The notes under the pieces were generated by a model. That model did not search any database and was not told where the DNA came from. It worked only from the letters and a program-made list of their open reading frames with translations. The translations under genes were made by a program, and so were the position numbers. From Owenia fusiformis (Eukaryota > Annelida > Polychaeta > Sabellida > Oweniidae): a stretch of 60,000 nucleotides of DNA. The stretch spans positions 35,621,366-35,681,365 of the forward strand of contig CAIIXF020000001.1 of NCBI GenBank assembly GCA_903813345.2, in the 5' to 3' direction. Positions 1 to 12,138 of this stretch are shown here, one piece after another. Every line of letters begins with the position of its first letter. Within the stretch, counting starts at the first letter, position 1.

Positions 1-179
1 ATCATGTGAAAGGTGAATGGAATATGACTACATCGATCTCACATCTAAGTGTAGTATTTGGAAACTAGACGTTGAAAATTTGAACAAACGAAGGTGGTAA
101 GGAAGAGACGTAATTATGTCTGCCATCGCTATAGCTCTGGGTGTCCCCTCCACTTGTCTAAAGTGGTGAACATAAATAA

Positions 180-1330
180 TAACTAACACAATGAAAAAGA
201 CATTCTGTCACATATGTCATAAATTCTTATCTTAGTGAATTGAGTGCTCTATTATCTCCATCCCGGAACGTACAAATATAGTGGAATTTGTGTCCATAAT
301 GACAAATAGAAACTTAAAAAGGTCCACGTGCAGTATGGCAAGTGATTTTAGACAGTCATATCTTTCACCATGAGTACTTTCTGGATATAAATACAGTGGT
401 TATTATTAAAACAATATGTTTTCTTTCAAGTGAAGTCTCCATGATAGAAAAATATCAATCCAACTCTCTGATAAATTATGGATTAGGACCCCACCTTGTC
501 ACTTTTTTAAAAATGTAAGGCTTATTTTCTAAAAAGAGGATCTTTTTTCTCAATTTAAATATTTCAAAAGTTCTATCTACAATATATTAATAACTTCTGA
601 AAAGGGGATGGGTATTGAAATGTGATAAAGTTAAAAACCACATTTCCCATGTTATTTTCCCACAGGGAAAACTCATGCTATCCATTATTTTCAGCATGAT
701 TTTGGTAATCGAAAATTGATATCTTCAAAACTAGACTTTTAATACCATTCTACTTTTGAAGATGTTTTAGACCCCTTGTTGAATAATCTTTTCATGCAAT
801 AAAAATCAGAAAAAGAAGATCCTCTTTTGTGCAAATAAGTTCAACATTTTGAAAAAAATTTTGACGTGGCGTCCCTATTCGATTGATATTTTTATCATCA
901 TGGGGACTTCACTTGAAAGAAAGCATATTGTTTTAATAAAAACAACTGCATTTATGCTCAGAAAGTACTCATGGTGAAAGATGTGACTGTCTAAAATCAC
1001 TTGCCATACTGCACGTGGACCTTTGAAGGGATATTCACATGTTAATGCCGACTCTTCAAATGTTGAGGTGATTTTGGAGCCCGATTTTGCCGAAAGGAGG
1101 ATTGGCTCCCTATGGAAATGGAAGCTATGGAAATTACATGCTGTCGCACATGTAATAAATTCTTACCTCAGTGTATTCAGTGCTCTATTTTCTCCATCCT
1201 ATTAATTCCAGATATAGTGGAATTTGTGTCCATAGTGACAAATAAGAACTTAAAAATTTGAAGTGGAATTCACAAGTTAATGCCGACTCTTCTGATTCTG
1301 GAGCCCGATTATGCCGCAATGTGGATTGGC
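180..1330. repeat. Local tandem duplication split by an insertion
   Basis: Copy A (about 200-320 plus 1022-1130) and copy B (about 1140-1330) share long matches, for example GTGGAATTTGTGTCCATA and TTAATGCCGACTCTTC. Copy A is interrupted by the element at 321-1021. The ORFs here are by-products. Confidence 0.7.
321..1021. mobile_element. 701-bp inverted-repeat element without target duplication
   Basis: Arms of ~123 bp (321-443 and 899-1021) are inverted copies starting GGTCCACGTGCAGTATGG. The uninterrupted duplicate at 1214-1275 gives the empty site ACTTAAAAA|TTTGAAG, which joins exactly with no duplicated bases. A diverged relative of the interior (595-885) lies at about 55035-55305, including the shared block AAAACTCATGCTATCCATT. 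Confidence 0.75.
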
Positions 1331-1452
1331 TCCAAGAATGCATCATGACACGTTTCATTGCATTCTGGGAGTCAATCCTCCTTGGATCACAAACATGGCG
1401 ATTCATGAAAACATTTGTTCGATTTGGTAGGGATTTATCCATCATTTGCAGG

Positions 1453-1770
1453 TATGAAGCTTTGGATTCATTTATTGTGCTACTAAAGTGAACAGGAATT
1501 ATTTTTCTACCGCTTGGGAGAGTTTGATACACGAAACTTAGAATTTAGCTCATTGTGACAACTTTTGAGGGTTGAGATTTATTTTTGTCCCCCACTTTAG
1601 AAGCTTTGGATTCATTTATTGTGCTACTGAGCTCTACTGAGAGTGGACGGGATTATTTTTCTACCGCTTGGGAGAGTTTGAGACATAAAACTTAGCTCAT
1701 TGAGCTAAGTTAGTTCGTGAGAATTTAGCTCACTGTGACAACTTTTGATGGTTGAGGTTTATTATGACTC
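1453..1770. repeat. Two-copy tandem repeat, ~160 bp
   Basis: GAAGCTTTGGATTCATTTAT and CTACCGCTTGGGAGAGTTTG each occur twice, about 155-165 bp apart. No gene is seen from here to the CYB5D1 start. Confidence 0.6.
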
Positions 1771-2179
1771 CGAACTTACAAATATTGGGCGATAATTGAG
1801 TAAATTTTATAAAAATTAAGTTTAACCAAGAAATACTATTGTTGTAAGAAAGTATCTTAATGCGTATCATTTTGAAATAAAATTATTTAGCATCTCAAGT
1901 TATGATATTGCTACAAAAGAGCAAAAAAACTTCATAAAACGATAAATAAAGCAATAAAAAAGTTACCCCCGGAAATTCACCAGCCATGGTACAATCTAAA
2001 TGCTCACGTTGTTTCTCAACAGAAAACATCAATTATAGATTAATATTCAATTTTTAAACACTGTTAATTCAATTGTAGCTTCTGAAATTCATACCACAAT
2101 TATTTAATTAATTTTGTAAAATATTTTTCTTTCTGAATGACTATAGACGTTATATTTTGTGAATTTTCGTTTTACAACA

Positions 2180-2214
2180 GTTGCCACTCAGGGTTACGTT
2201 TGTGTATTGGCAAC
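2180..2214 (+). promoter_or_regulatory. Two RFX-type half-sites upstream of CYB5D1
   Basis: GTTGCC at 2180-2185 and the inverted GGCAAC at 2209-2214 lie 50-90 bp before the start codon. They are the two halves of an RFX X-box, but the 23-bp spacing is far wider than the normal 0-3 bp. Because CYB5D1 is a cilium-linked gene and ciliary genes are often RFX targets, the pair is recorded as a weak candidate only. Confidence 0.2.
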
Positions 2215-2265
2215 AGAACGAATTTTACGAAAGTGAAAAACGCCGCTTCTTACCCATTTTAAGCG

Positions 2266-5163
2266 ATGGTACGACCTAAGTTCTTTACACCAAACGAGGT
2301 GTCAGTCCATAATACATTAGAGGACCTTTGGGTGTCATTTCTAGGCAAGGTTTATGACCTGACTCCCCTCTGTGATGTACATAAAGGTGAGTAAAGGTTT
2401 GTATGTTCAACATGAAGCATTACCATGCTCTTTTTCATGTTTTCACCTCACACTTTTGATGTACATGTAGCCTAGTTGAGAAAATATGTATTATGTAGTT
2501 CACTGAATTTACCGATCACTTGATCATGAGTTTCCGAAAGGTCAAGTTCCTTCTTTCTTGTGTATACTAGATGAAACGCACACAATTGGAGTCGGGGCAA
2601 TCTGCGCGAGGTTCGGCTTTTACTTGGCTCGGTTTTTCTTTACGGGAAGTACGTCACTCCAATGATTCAAAGTGCTTTTCTGTCATCGGTTCGGTTTAAG
2701 TTTGTACAAACGTCTACAAATCAGGGACAGGTTGATATTGTGTCATTACATTTGTTTTTGGTGTATATGTTTTGTTTTGACACGAAACAAATATATTTCC
2801 GCAAAATATGGTGTATTATGGGTAAGGACTGCTGTGAAACAATGAACGTAAGTGACATCTATCGGAAATTAAATGTTCTTATTAAGTTACTCATTGCGCA
2901 TGCGTCATAATAATTTGAACCAATTAAATTGCTTGATTTAATATGCATGCGCCAAAAACCGAATCAAAAAAAGGAATCTCGCTCAGATTGCCTCTAGTGC
3001 ACAATTGAAATTCTAGACTCGATCCTGGGCCAATCTTCTTAGAGGGAGATCAATAGAAAAAAAAATCTAAAGGAATTTAATATTTTTAAGATTCCCAATC
3101 CAATCCACCTTTTACATGAATCCAATCCACTCGATCCAATCCACCTTTTACATTAATGCAACAGTGGAGACGATAACCCCATTTAACATGAAGTACGATA
3201 TCTAGACAATTGAAGGAGTATTAGTAATTCCAATATGGCGTTTTTCTAGGATTCGTGAGAGGTAACTTTGATTAGTTTTAGTGCAAAATTCCCACATAGG
3301 ATCGCGAATTCCTGCAAACAAGTGCTAGATTAGATTAAATACTTGAAGAAAATGCAATAAAAAGCATTCCATCGATCGATTTAGACTTTCCAAGAATGCA
3401 AGTTCGGTGGTGAATTCATTGGTTCGTAACATTGACTGAAAATTCACAAGATTGAACGGCATTTTCTCCACAATTTTGGAATGAAATGCTTCCTTGGGAT
3501 TTAATATATCATTAATGTTTACCTAAGTATACGTACTATAAAAGAAATATTACTTAGATTGTATATATAGTAAACACTGGGTCTTCTAATTAACCTGGTG
3601 TTTCAAATTATGAATTACAATGGACATTCTGCTTATTGGCGTGATTCACGTCAATTGATGTGCAAAATGGCAATCTCCGTGTTACACGTTAAATGGGGTT
3701 ATCGTCTCCACTGTACAATCCACTAAATCCAATCCATCTTTTACATGAATCCAATCCCCTTGATCCAATCCACCTTTTACATTAATCCAATCCACTCGAT
3801 CCAATCCACCTTTTAATCTTTACCATTGTCTCTGCCATTTTTCTATGACTGGTGCTCAGGGAACTTTTGTAACTACATGTACCAATTTTCTATAATGTCT
3901 GAAAATTTGAAAAATCAAGTGACTTTAACATCTCTCAACTAATAATCTAGGTATATGTTCACTCTGTGCAAAACTGAAAGGTGTAGACAATGTATGTATG
4001 GAATGAGTTTTGTGTGGCTGGAAATAACATCAGACTCCAATCAGGAATTAAAATTTGAATGTGCGGATATGATTACAAAAAGCACAGAGTTAAAAAACTC
4101 CAATTTATTTCCTCTTTTATAGGTGATGTTCTCCTAAAACCAATAATTCAAGCAGGGGGCACTGATATATCACATTGGTTTAATCCTAAACTGAAAGATG
4201 TAAGTACCATATTAACTACATATATCACTTTTAATGGTAAAAATTTCTCATGAAAGAGTTAATGTTAGATATATAAACTATTTAACTTTATTTAACTTTA
4301 GTAAGGCTGAAGTATTGATTCTGAAGTATTACAATTTTAATATACACATCTCAGATAAATAATTCATGAAAAAATGAAGTTTCAATCTTATCAATGTTCT
4401 TATGTGAATGTGCTGTTTTCTTCAGATACGTACCCATGTCGACCCTTTGACTGGTTGTGTTATTCCCTACACACCACATGGACGTTTCATCCACATAGCT
4501 CCTCCATGTCCCAACTCTGACTGGGTCAATGACTTTGGACGTCCATGGTGGAAGGATGATAGCTACAATGTTGGGATTCTCTCAAAGAAAACACGGTTTA
4601 TAAAAATCATCAATACATTGACATCACAAGACCAGGTTATAGAGGTATGCAATGCAAATGACTGTTCACCTCTTCAGAGGTTGACTGGGGATGTCTGCAA
4701 ATTCCCAACACCACTGATTTAAGGGAATAAGACAATTAAATTATATGCTACATATTTAAACTTTTGGTAGCATTTTAATTTGTCAAATCATATTGATACT
4801 TAATTCTCCAGATTGAGGTACACAGATGTTTTCGTACTCTTAATCTTGAATTCCTGCGGTTTCCTGACTACCTGTTTGTGCAATGTCTCTCAAGTTGTAT
4901 GTTCTTCTAACTTATGCATGAATTTTTTACAGGTTTGCTCTGAAGAGAATATGCATGAGATTCTGACCCGATATCTGACATACAATGCACATGCTGCTAG
5001 TTACACCTGGAAGTATGATGGCAGGAATCTAGATATGGACAAAACACTAGAGGAAAATGAAATACCTGATGAGGATGAGGACTTTTATCAATTAAGCATG
5101 AATGATGACACATATCTCCAAGCTATACACCTCTATTTCAATGATGATCTCACAGAGGCATAA
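2266..5163 (+). CDS. CYB5D1: Cytochrome b5 domain-containing protein 1 (four exons)
   Basis: Exons 2266-2386, 4123-4199, 4426-4644 and 4933-5163 join in phase (1, 0, 0) at GT-AG sites and encode 215 aa; the vertebrate protein is about 228 aa. The ATG follows an in-frame TAA at 2260-2262, which fixes the start. Residues ~6-66 form a degenerate cytochrome b5-like domain ([25 protein letters not shown], then DISHWFNP with the conserved His58); the classical HPGG motif is absent, as in the family. The rest matches CYB5D1 closely: [40 protein letters not shown], and the C-terminus YFNDDLTEA. From the family, the protein is linked to cilia and axonemes; heme binding here is unproven. The first intron (1.7 kb) carries two MITE-like insertions. 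Poly(A) signals follow at 5425 and 5555. Confidence 0.93.
2590..2998. mobile_element. MITE-like insertion in CYB5D1 intron 1
   Basis: The left end (GTCGGGGCAATCTGCGCGAG at 2591) is mirrored, with mismatches, by CTCGCTCAGATTGCCTCTAG near 2979-2997. CAATTG borders both sides. There is no transposase ORF. Confidence 0.45.
3100..3815. repeat. CCAATCCACCTTTTACAT minisatellite, split
   Basis: Degenerate 15-33-bp units built from GATCCAATCCACC and TTTTACAT are present on both sides of the insertion at 3162-3713. Confidence 0.65.
3162..3713. mobile_element. hAT-like MITE in CYB5D1 intron 1
   Basis: Terminal inverted repeats (CAGTGGAGACGATAACCCCA) are near perfect over ~26 bp. The element splits a tandem array of CCAATCCA units (3100-3161 and 3714-3815), so the target is known. 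The flanks TGCAA and TACAA may be a decayed target duplication. Confidence 0.65.
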
Positions 5164-5424
5164 TATCGTTAATATCTTTTTATCTACATGTATGAATCAG
5201 GACAAAAATACAACTTCCTAGGTTGCCTTGCTTAAGCTGCTATCTGTTTCCAAAGGACAATCAATTTTTCACAATCATTTTTAATTTATTTTCAAATTTA
5301 ACCTATAGCCTCGCCTCACGAATCATGTGACAGGTGTACAGTATTATTGCAAGACTAGGACATAGTTTTATTATATCAGGATCATGATTCAACATTTAGC
5401 CCCAAGATCAATATTGTTATTAAG

Positions 5425-5560
5425 AATAAAGTTCTTATTAAAAAATAAGATGGCGCTGTAGATCAGGATCCGAATCCTCAGACTTAATGTGAAGATTACT
5501 CATCATGAAGCTAAGCAATTAGTGTAAATATTGTACATATACGTGTAATGTGTAAATAAA
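5425..5560 (+). terminator. Poly(A) signals of CYB5D1
   Basis: AATAAA occurs at 5425-5430 and again at 5555-5560, 262 and 392 bp after the stop codon, on the sense strand. Either could end the transcript. Confidence 0.5.
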
Positions 5561-6225
5561 AACTAATATCACATTTGTATAAAAACATTTATCTTATGTA
5601 TGATGGTGAAATCCGACTGCAATATACACTTCAGTAGATGAGGGCAAGTGAACCATTTTAGCTACTTTGGAAGGAAATTTAGGGAAATCAAAATATTTTT
5701 GGCACTGAGTGACTGGTTTTGCCAACTGTTTTGTGCTAATCAATCTAATTTGGTCATACGTCACAAATCTTCTTCACCCTACATGTGACATATCAGCTTT
5801 TCTACAGTCCTAGTCCATGTCAATTTGAATGGGATAATGCAATAATTAACAGGGTGAGATGTGCCTCATTATCTAAACAACATAATGACAATAACACAAT
5901 GTCTCTGCCTGGTATGGGGCTATTCAATTTAACAATGAAACACTGTTTACTGCCAACACCAAATTATCAACACAGAAAAGAGTTTACCATAAAGCTGATA
6001 AGTAAGAACAAGCAAAAATAAATTAAGAACCCTTTAACCCAGTGTAAAACTATGAAATGTCGCCCGGGGTTTTCAACTGCCAAAAAGTTGACTTTTGGGG
6101 CTTCCAATTAAGACATGTATGAAGGCTACAATACACATATTCTTGAAATGATAACAAGTTGTCAATTAATGCTATTGGCCTATATATTTTTTGTAATGAG
6201 TCATCAGTGGATGTACCATGTACCT

Positions 6226-7003
6226 TTTTAAAGGCCCCATATAAAGTTTAAACCACTTTGGCTTATATTGTAGTCTTACTTAATGTTATCAGAGTGTGAT
6301 ATGTGAAACTTTTTTTTTAATTTCAAAAAGTGGTTTTTGATAGACTTTTTGTTCCAAAATTTGTGAATTTATTTTAAACTAACTTTTAGAGGTCACACAT
6401 ATCTTTTAATTAGCCACAATTCATATCAATGCATAGCATTTATCTTTGCATGTTTTTTGCCGAAGAAATTAAGAAAATCGGTTCATAAATAAGCGAGAAA
6501 TGAACTTATCAGTGCATGAAAATGGTTCTGAGAAAAATGCATTTCAAAATTAACTAGGTTAAAATCCTTTTAACCTAGTTAGACAATTAACATTGGTTTA
6601 TTATTGAAGTCTAGCATATTCAGAACAGATTGACATCAAAAAAAAATTGCTACCTTAGTGACATCACTAATGTTTCAAAATATTTTGATATGCTAAAACA
6701 TCGAAGTGGCCCATTAAATATGGCATTTTATTATTGAAATAGTGTGTCCTTTGTTCAGTCTTTGCATTAGTGTTAAAAAGATAATTTTTTTTTTGAAATG
6801 CATTAAGAAATATTTTTGACGATTAAAAAATTTCAACTTTTTTTGAAAAATGGCGGGAAATTTGAACATTTGAAAAATGAAATGCTCACATTTTCTAGAA
6901 ATTTTTTTTTTCAAAAATCTCTAAAATAACTTTTTGAGTTATGGAAAATAGTAAATGAATGATAAAAAAATATTTTCAAACTTTAGATGGGGACTTAAAA
7001 GGC
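6226..7003. mobile_element. AT-rich MITE-like element
   Basis: TTTTTAAAGGCCCCATATAA at the left is mirrored by GATGGGGACTTAAAAGGC at the right, giving imperfect ~28-bp inverted ends around a strongly AT-rich, partly self-complementary interior. No real ORF is seen. Confidence 0.45.
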
Positions 7004-10000
7004 TATCAATCATGGTCCAGTATTCTAATTAATTTTTCACACCCTCTTTCGAGGCTACCTGTTGAAAACTGATTGGTGGTCTGTGGGATCGGTCTTTTTT
7101 GTAATACCCCAAAAATATTGGCTATTATTATTATAGTCACCACTTATTGGTGGTGGCATAAAAAACTAGAGGGATTCATTTGGTCCATTCACGCATGGTT
7201 ATACCAATTTGACAGAACAAATTTCTTTAAATTTAAATATTCAACTTATTTATTCTCTGCCAAGCTGCAAACTACATACCTTCATAAAAGCTTAGTAAGC
7301 AGTTGGCTAACATTTTGTTTTAACAATCAATAATAATAAGCATTCAATAAATGCAAAGCTTTATTCTAATTACTGATAGAAATTGGTCATTTTTAGTAAT
7401 GTTTTATTGATATGCATCATTTTACTGGTATACTTGGTAGTTAATAAGGCATCACAAATAAATGTGAAATCAAAGTCATCTTACAAATTCTTGTCTCATA
7501 ACAAACAAACAAATAAACAATCAATCAACACTGAACAAACAAAGAGCTCTAAAAAGGTATAGTATTAATTGGTTAATATTGAATGGAAATCTTTTCAAAC
7601 TTTAGATCTTTTCAAACTTTAGATTTTCTCATTCAACAGTTGTATTCAGAAGGAGCACAACTATCTCCCAATATTGTTATATAGATAGTAACCTATCATT
7701 CATTAAATCCATTGTAACCAGGACAATCATGATGCCATAGAACTATTGACTTTTCATAATGTTAAGAATGGTTATGACAATGCACCCCTGGTACGAGTTG
7801 TTAGCATATCATCAGTCTATTATTCCAAGAATCATTCCCTATAAGTAGTCATCTCATGTTTCATATTAAATTCTACAAATTATCCCTTATTGAGTGGATG
7901 TCAAAGGCTGTTTCAATATAACGTGTAGTGTGAAAACCATATCCACACATTCAACAACACAAAGTATTGTTAACATGGATTAAATGTAGAATTTAAAGCA
8001 AAACTTGCGTGTAAGACAACTCCATATAAAAGTTGATAATATGCCTCAATCATTTGAAATAAAAGATCTGTAAAAATCTCTAATGCACATAGAATGACAC
8101 TGATGCGTTACTGGACCAGTACAGTCTAAAACAACACTATAATCATACCAATTACTCAATTGTTTCACCTGTCCCATGTATACACTATACACCATATCAG
8201 GAACACATAACACATCTTAATAACTTTTGAAACATGAATAAATCAATATTCTAGGAAATACTTACAAGATTTTACATTGCAAATTGACCTTGCAACAATG
8301 GTCAAGGTCAATTAGCTCTTGGGGGCTTAATTATAGGATAACATATTAAATTGATTTTCATGCAAATTTTACAGTATTATACTAACCCATCAAATATCAA
8401 GGTTACGTGACCACATTCATGGCTACATTGTTCAAATGAAAATAAAGTAAGACATTAAAAAGCATCACATATCTAATCATATAAAAAATATATAAAACTA
8501 CATGTACTTAATCTAAGTTTAATTGTTTCAAATTCTGTACAATTAAGGCTTTTTGGGGCATACATTAACAAAAGCCAATACAAGGACTTGCCTCTACAGT
8601 AGCAATATATAAGTATACAATTTGAAAATGATGTTTTGAAATTGGCAATCTATAAAAACAAAACCTCCTTTTATTGACCATTTACAAAATATACAACAGC
8701 AATATGCAATAAAAATATGGTTTGAAGTCGGAGGGTTCCATAATGACCGTGTACATATATGGACAAGGTGTTCCGGAAAATTGTACCCAGTTGTAATGAT
8801 CCAAATGAAACGAAAATGCATGTCTTTTTCCTTCATTGAAAAAAGCTGAACTTTTAACTTGTTAAAAGGAATTCATTTTCCAATTAGCATATTTGTATAA
8901 AAATTCATCAAAATTTTAAATTACTTACTGAAAAATTTGTCAGGCTGAAAATTTGAAAAGCTTTTAATAAATGACCTCCATCACTATCAATGCAAAACCA
9001 AATGCAATTTCTAACAATGGAAGAATGTGTAATGCAGCTTAAACAAGCATTTTGTCGAAATGACCAAATTTCAAATGTTCCTTCATCAATGGTACAATGT
9101 TTTGGGACAGCCTGTATACAGGTATATAAGTACAAGTTTTATCAATATTGCAATTACATTAGCACAGTCCGTTGAATTGCACTATTTTTCAAAACTGAGA
9201 AAAAATGAAATTAGACAGTACATTTTTCAACTTTAACTTAAAGCACCAATTCAAGTAACATTTACACTGGTAGTTTGACATTCATTGGGTACTGATCTTC
9301 TACAATGATGGGTATACAAATTCTTCACATTTTATAAATTTCACACATGATGGTGAATAAGCAGTTTCTATCAATGTGACCTGACATCACATTAAACAAT
9401 ACTGAATTGGACAAGGCAGTTTTGAGAAGTCTAAAGACAACATCAATAGTATTTCAAGCATATCTTTTCCAAATATACGGTATACGACACTCACTACAAT
9501 ACAAAAATCTTATTCAAACAAGGCATCACTAATGTATAATATCTGGGATGTTTATGATATCCCAGATCTCTGTGAAATGGAGAGCAGTACAGACTACGAC
9601 ATGGCCAAATCTCATATATGTTGATAATGACATATACAAATACATTATATTTATACAAATGCCTATTTTATGACATGGCCCATTACATACATCATCATCA
9701 TGACATGGAAAATACATAAAAATGCTCAGATCTCTGCAAAATGGAAAACAGTGGTCCATTTGTTAATTGTGACATGGAAAATGCATACATTGTGACAAGG
9801 AGCACATACTGACAGAGAAAATATACATGTGACGAGGTCAAAAAATACATATATTGATCAAAACATACATCGCAAAGTCCTAATGTATAAATTGTGAGGA
9901 TGTCAATTTCAAATGTTGTGATAAGTTCAAAGTATAAATTGTGACATGGTCATATCACACATTATTACATGGTAAAATATAAACATTGAGATATGGTTAT

Positions 10001-11076
10001 TGAACAAACATTGTGACACTGACAAATATACATTCTAGTTCACACTTTACTCTATATTTACCTTGACAATACATGCACACTCTTGAAGAATATACAAAGC
10101 TTAGTTGTATATTTGAAAGGGGAAGTTAATTTTTTTATTCTGATACCTGTGTAGTGTGTACTCCTCCCCTTTAAACCCCTGCATGAATTATTATTTCCTG
10201 TCAAGAAAAATATACGGCATGTCACTACATGGGTAGTAAATACAAGTAGTTCCAAATTGTCTAAAAAATCAATTGAAATGGTGAATGTACCTATACATGT
10301 ATGTATATCTGAATTCAAAATATAATATCAATATCAAGCCAAAGCATGTACTGTACAGTCACAGTGTACATGTTTTAAAAATGTCAAAATACCTCTATGT
10401 CTCATTTGTTTTTGAACAAAAAGCAAGATTGAACAGCTATGTCTCATCAGTTTGAAAAAAGGCAAGAATCATAACAAAACAATTATCTGACTATGCCTGA
10501 AAACATAAAATATACTTCAACCTTTATCAATGAGTGCCCCTCTCCAAGGATCCCCTCATTATAAAACATATTTGCTATCTGAATGCCTGTATTCAGTTTC
10601 ACACTGTTCCCCAACTAGTTAATATGTAATGTCAAAGTGACAAAATGGTAAACTACATAAGTTTGAGTTAAGACTATTTGTTTTCTCAATTTAAATCTGC
10701 TAATACTTCAATTTGCAGATTATAGTTTGGAGAATATAGTCTAGTTTAAGAATATACCTTCCATTTTGAATTTGTTTATAAGCCTTCGCTTTTGTTACAT
10801 TGACATAAATCTACATCAAAATAAGTAACATTCAGGTTTTCATAGCAACATAATTCCATGACAGAGGAAATGGCACATGTATTTTGACATCAATGATGAC
10901 AGTGTTCTCCCCAGAAATAAAGTTGAGAATTTAGAAAAATATGATCAAGTTTTAAATATTTATCTTATAGCTGAATGAGTTGTATGGTATTTTAATTTTG
11001 GAGCGGCGAGTGGAAATCCCAGGGAGAACATTGAGCACCTATATTGAGATGATTTCTGAAATTAATCCTCTGCTAA
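7004..11076. other. Gene-free stretch between CYB5D1 and PAQR
   Basis: No coding exon is recognised. A copy of the GTCACCAC...GGTGGTGGC repeat lies near 7135-7160. A degenerate array of ~30-bp units (TTGTGACATGG plus AATACATA) runs at about 9560-10040. Part of 10.1-11.08 kb may be PAQR 3' UTR. Confidence 0.4.
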
Positions 11077-12108
11077 TTAATCTTTCTTGTTGTTATTGTT
11101 ACAAGAGCACATATCTTCCCTGTGTTTGCCATGGGTTTGTACACCATGGATCGGCATATTGTAGAGACGATAAGTGAAACATGCAAGCAGAAGGAGGATT
11201 AGCGCCAAACTGAGTAGCATGGCCCCAATTGAAAGACTGAATGATGGTATCATATCATTGGCTAAAATGAATTCACGCCTGTCTACCATGTCATATAAAA
11301 TTGCATTCATTTGGTCAAAAGTGCCCATGACACTGCAAATATGGAATAATTGATGACTGTGACCAATAATGTCAAATGTTCCAGGAAATATACGCTCTGG
11401 AAGATGTGTCGAGTATAAAAATGCAGAGCCAGCAGCGAAGAAAAACTGCCTGTAAAGTAGATGAGTCGAGCGCAGATCACATTCAGTGCCATCGCACACA
11501 AACAGTCTATAAACAACAGGTATACTGTCAAAGAAGTAAGGCATCATCATGGATCCCATCCGTAAAATCTTCTTTTTCTTGGTGAAATTATCCATGAAAC
11601 GTGTCTCACAACACAACATCATAGACAATATGGAATTCAATATGGCAACATAAAGGTACATATTCCCAAAGGTAGTGCCTATTAAGCCTTCCGGAAATAC
11701 GTAAGCACGATATGCAATTGCACTTCCCAGCCCATATATACTTAGAGCAGCATAGTCCAGGAAAAAACAGAAATGGCGGGCACGGTCAGACATACAGTTA
11801 AAAATATGAGCAATGGCGCTTGTAAGCGGATAAACACAAAGACAGAACATATAGGCCAGGAGAGGCCATGAGTAAGCATCATGGGTGAAATCATAAACTT
11901 CTGCAAGGGCACGTAATTTCCAGATGAAGAACAATGTTGGCAGGAAGTGAGTCCAAAAGTTCAGTGTTTCATTTGTCGCATCGAATATACTGAGAATGCA
12001 TTGTTGTGGTGAGGATTTGGGATGCCTATACCCGGAGATTATGAAGAGCTCCTTAAAGTGGTCTGGAACTTGGTCAAAGCGGTAAATCTGCCCACTTAGT
12101 GAAAGCAT
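11077..12108 (-). CDS. Membrane progestin receptor-like PAQR protein, gamma/delta (PAQR5/6) type
   Basis: A single uninterrupted coding exon encodes 343 aa, the usual family length. An ATG at 12108 gives an N-terminus beginning MLSL, as in vertebrate PAQR5/6. An acceptor (TTTCAG) at 12139-12141 lies 30 bp upstream, so the 5' UTR is spliced. Family signatures: SGYRHP (25-30), TNETLNFWTHFLP (45-57), H101 and D118 in the HIF..RHFCFFLDY block, and GHSHQLFH (249-256) with H252 and H256 as the expected metal ligands, preceded by HLPERIFPGTFD. Seven to eight hydrophobic segments are visible, the last at ~291-313, followed by a hydrophilic His/Cys/Asn-rich tail. Expected role: plasma-membrane steroid-binding receptor or ceramidase-like enzyme. 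The exact paralogue among PAQR5-9 is not settled. A possible poly(A) signal (AATAAA on this strand) lies at 10139-10134. Confidence 0.92.
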   Translation of the reverse strand: MLSLSGQIYRFDQVPDHFKELFIISGYRHPKSSPQQCILSIFDATNETLNFWTHFLPTLFFIWKLRALAEVYDFTHDAYSWPLLAYMFCLCVYPLTSAIAHIFNCMSDRARHFCFFLDYAALSIYGLGSAIAYRAYVFPEGLIGTTFGNMYLYVAILNSILSMMLCCETRFMDNFTKKKKILRMGSMMMPYFFDSIPVVYRLFVCDGTECDLRSTHLLYRQFFFAAGSAFLYSTHLPERIFPGTFDIIGHSHQLFHICSVMGTFDQMNAILYDMVDRREFILANDMIPSFSLSIGAMLLSLALILLLLACFTYRLYNMPIHGVQTHGKHREDMCSCNNNNKKD

Positions 12109-12138
12109 GACTGGATTGTTCACACAGGACAAGGCACA

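Noticed and set aside
1185-1532. 115-codon minus-strand ORF
   Set aside because: It lies in a duplicated repeat region and has no family features.
5785-6021. 78-codon ORF downstream of CYB5D1
   Set aside because: No homology recognised, no splice signals that help, and it lies beyond the CYB5D1 poly(A) signals.
12109-12132. Upstream extension of the PAQR frame to a TTG
   Set aside because: The extension starts at a non-ATG codon just inside the splice acceptor. The ATG at 12108 matches the family N-terminus.
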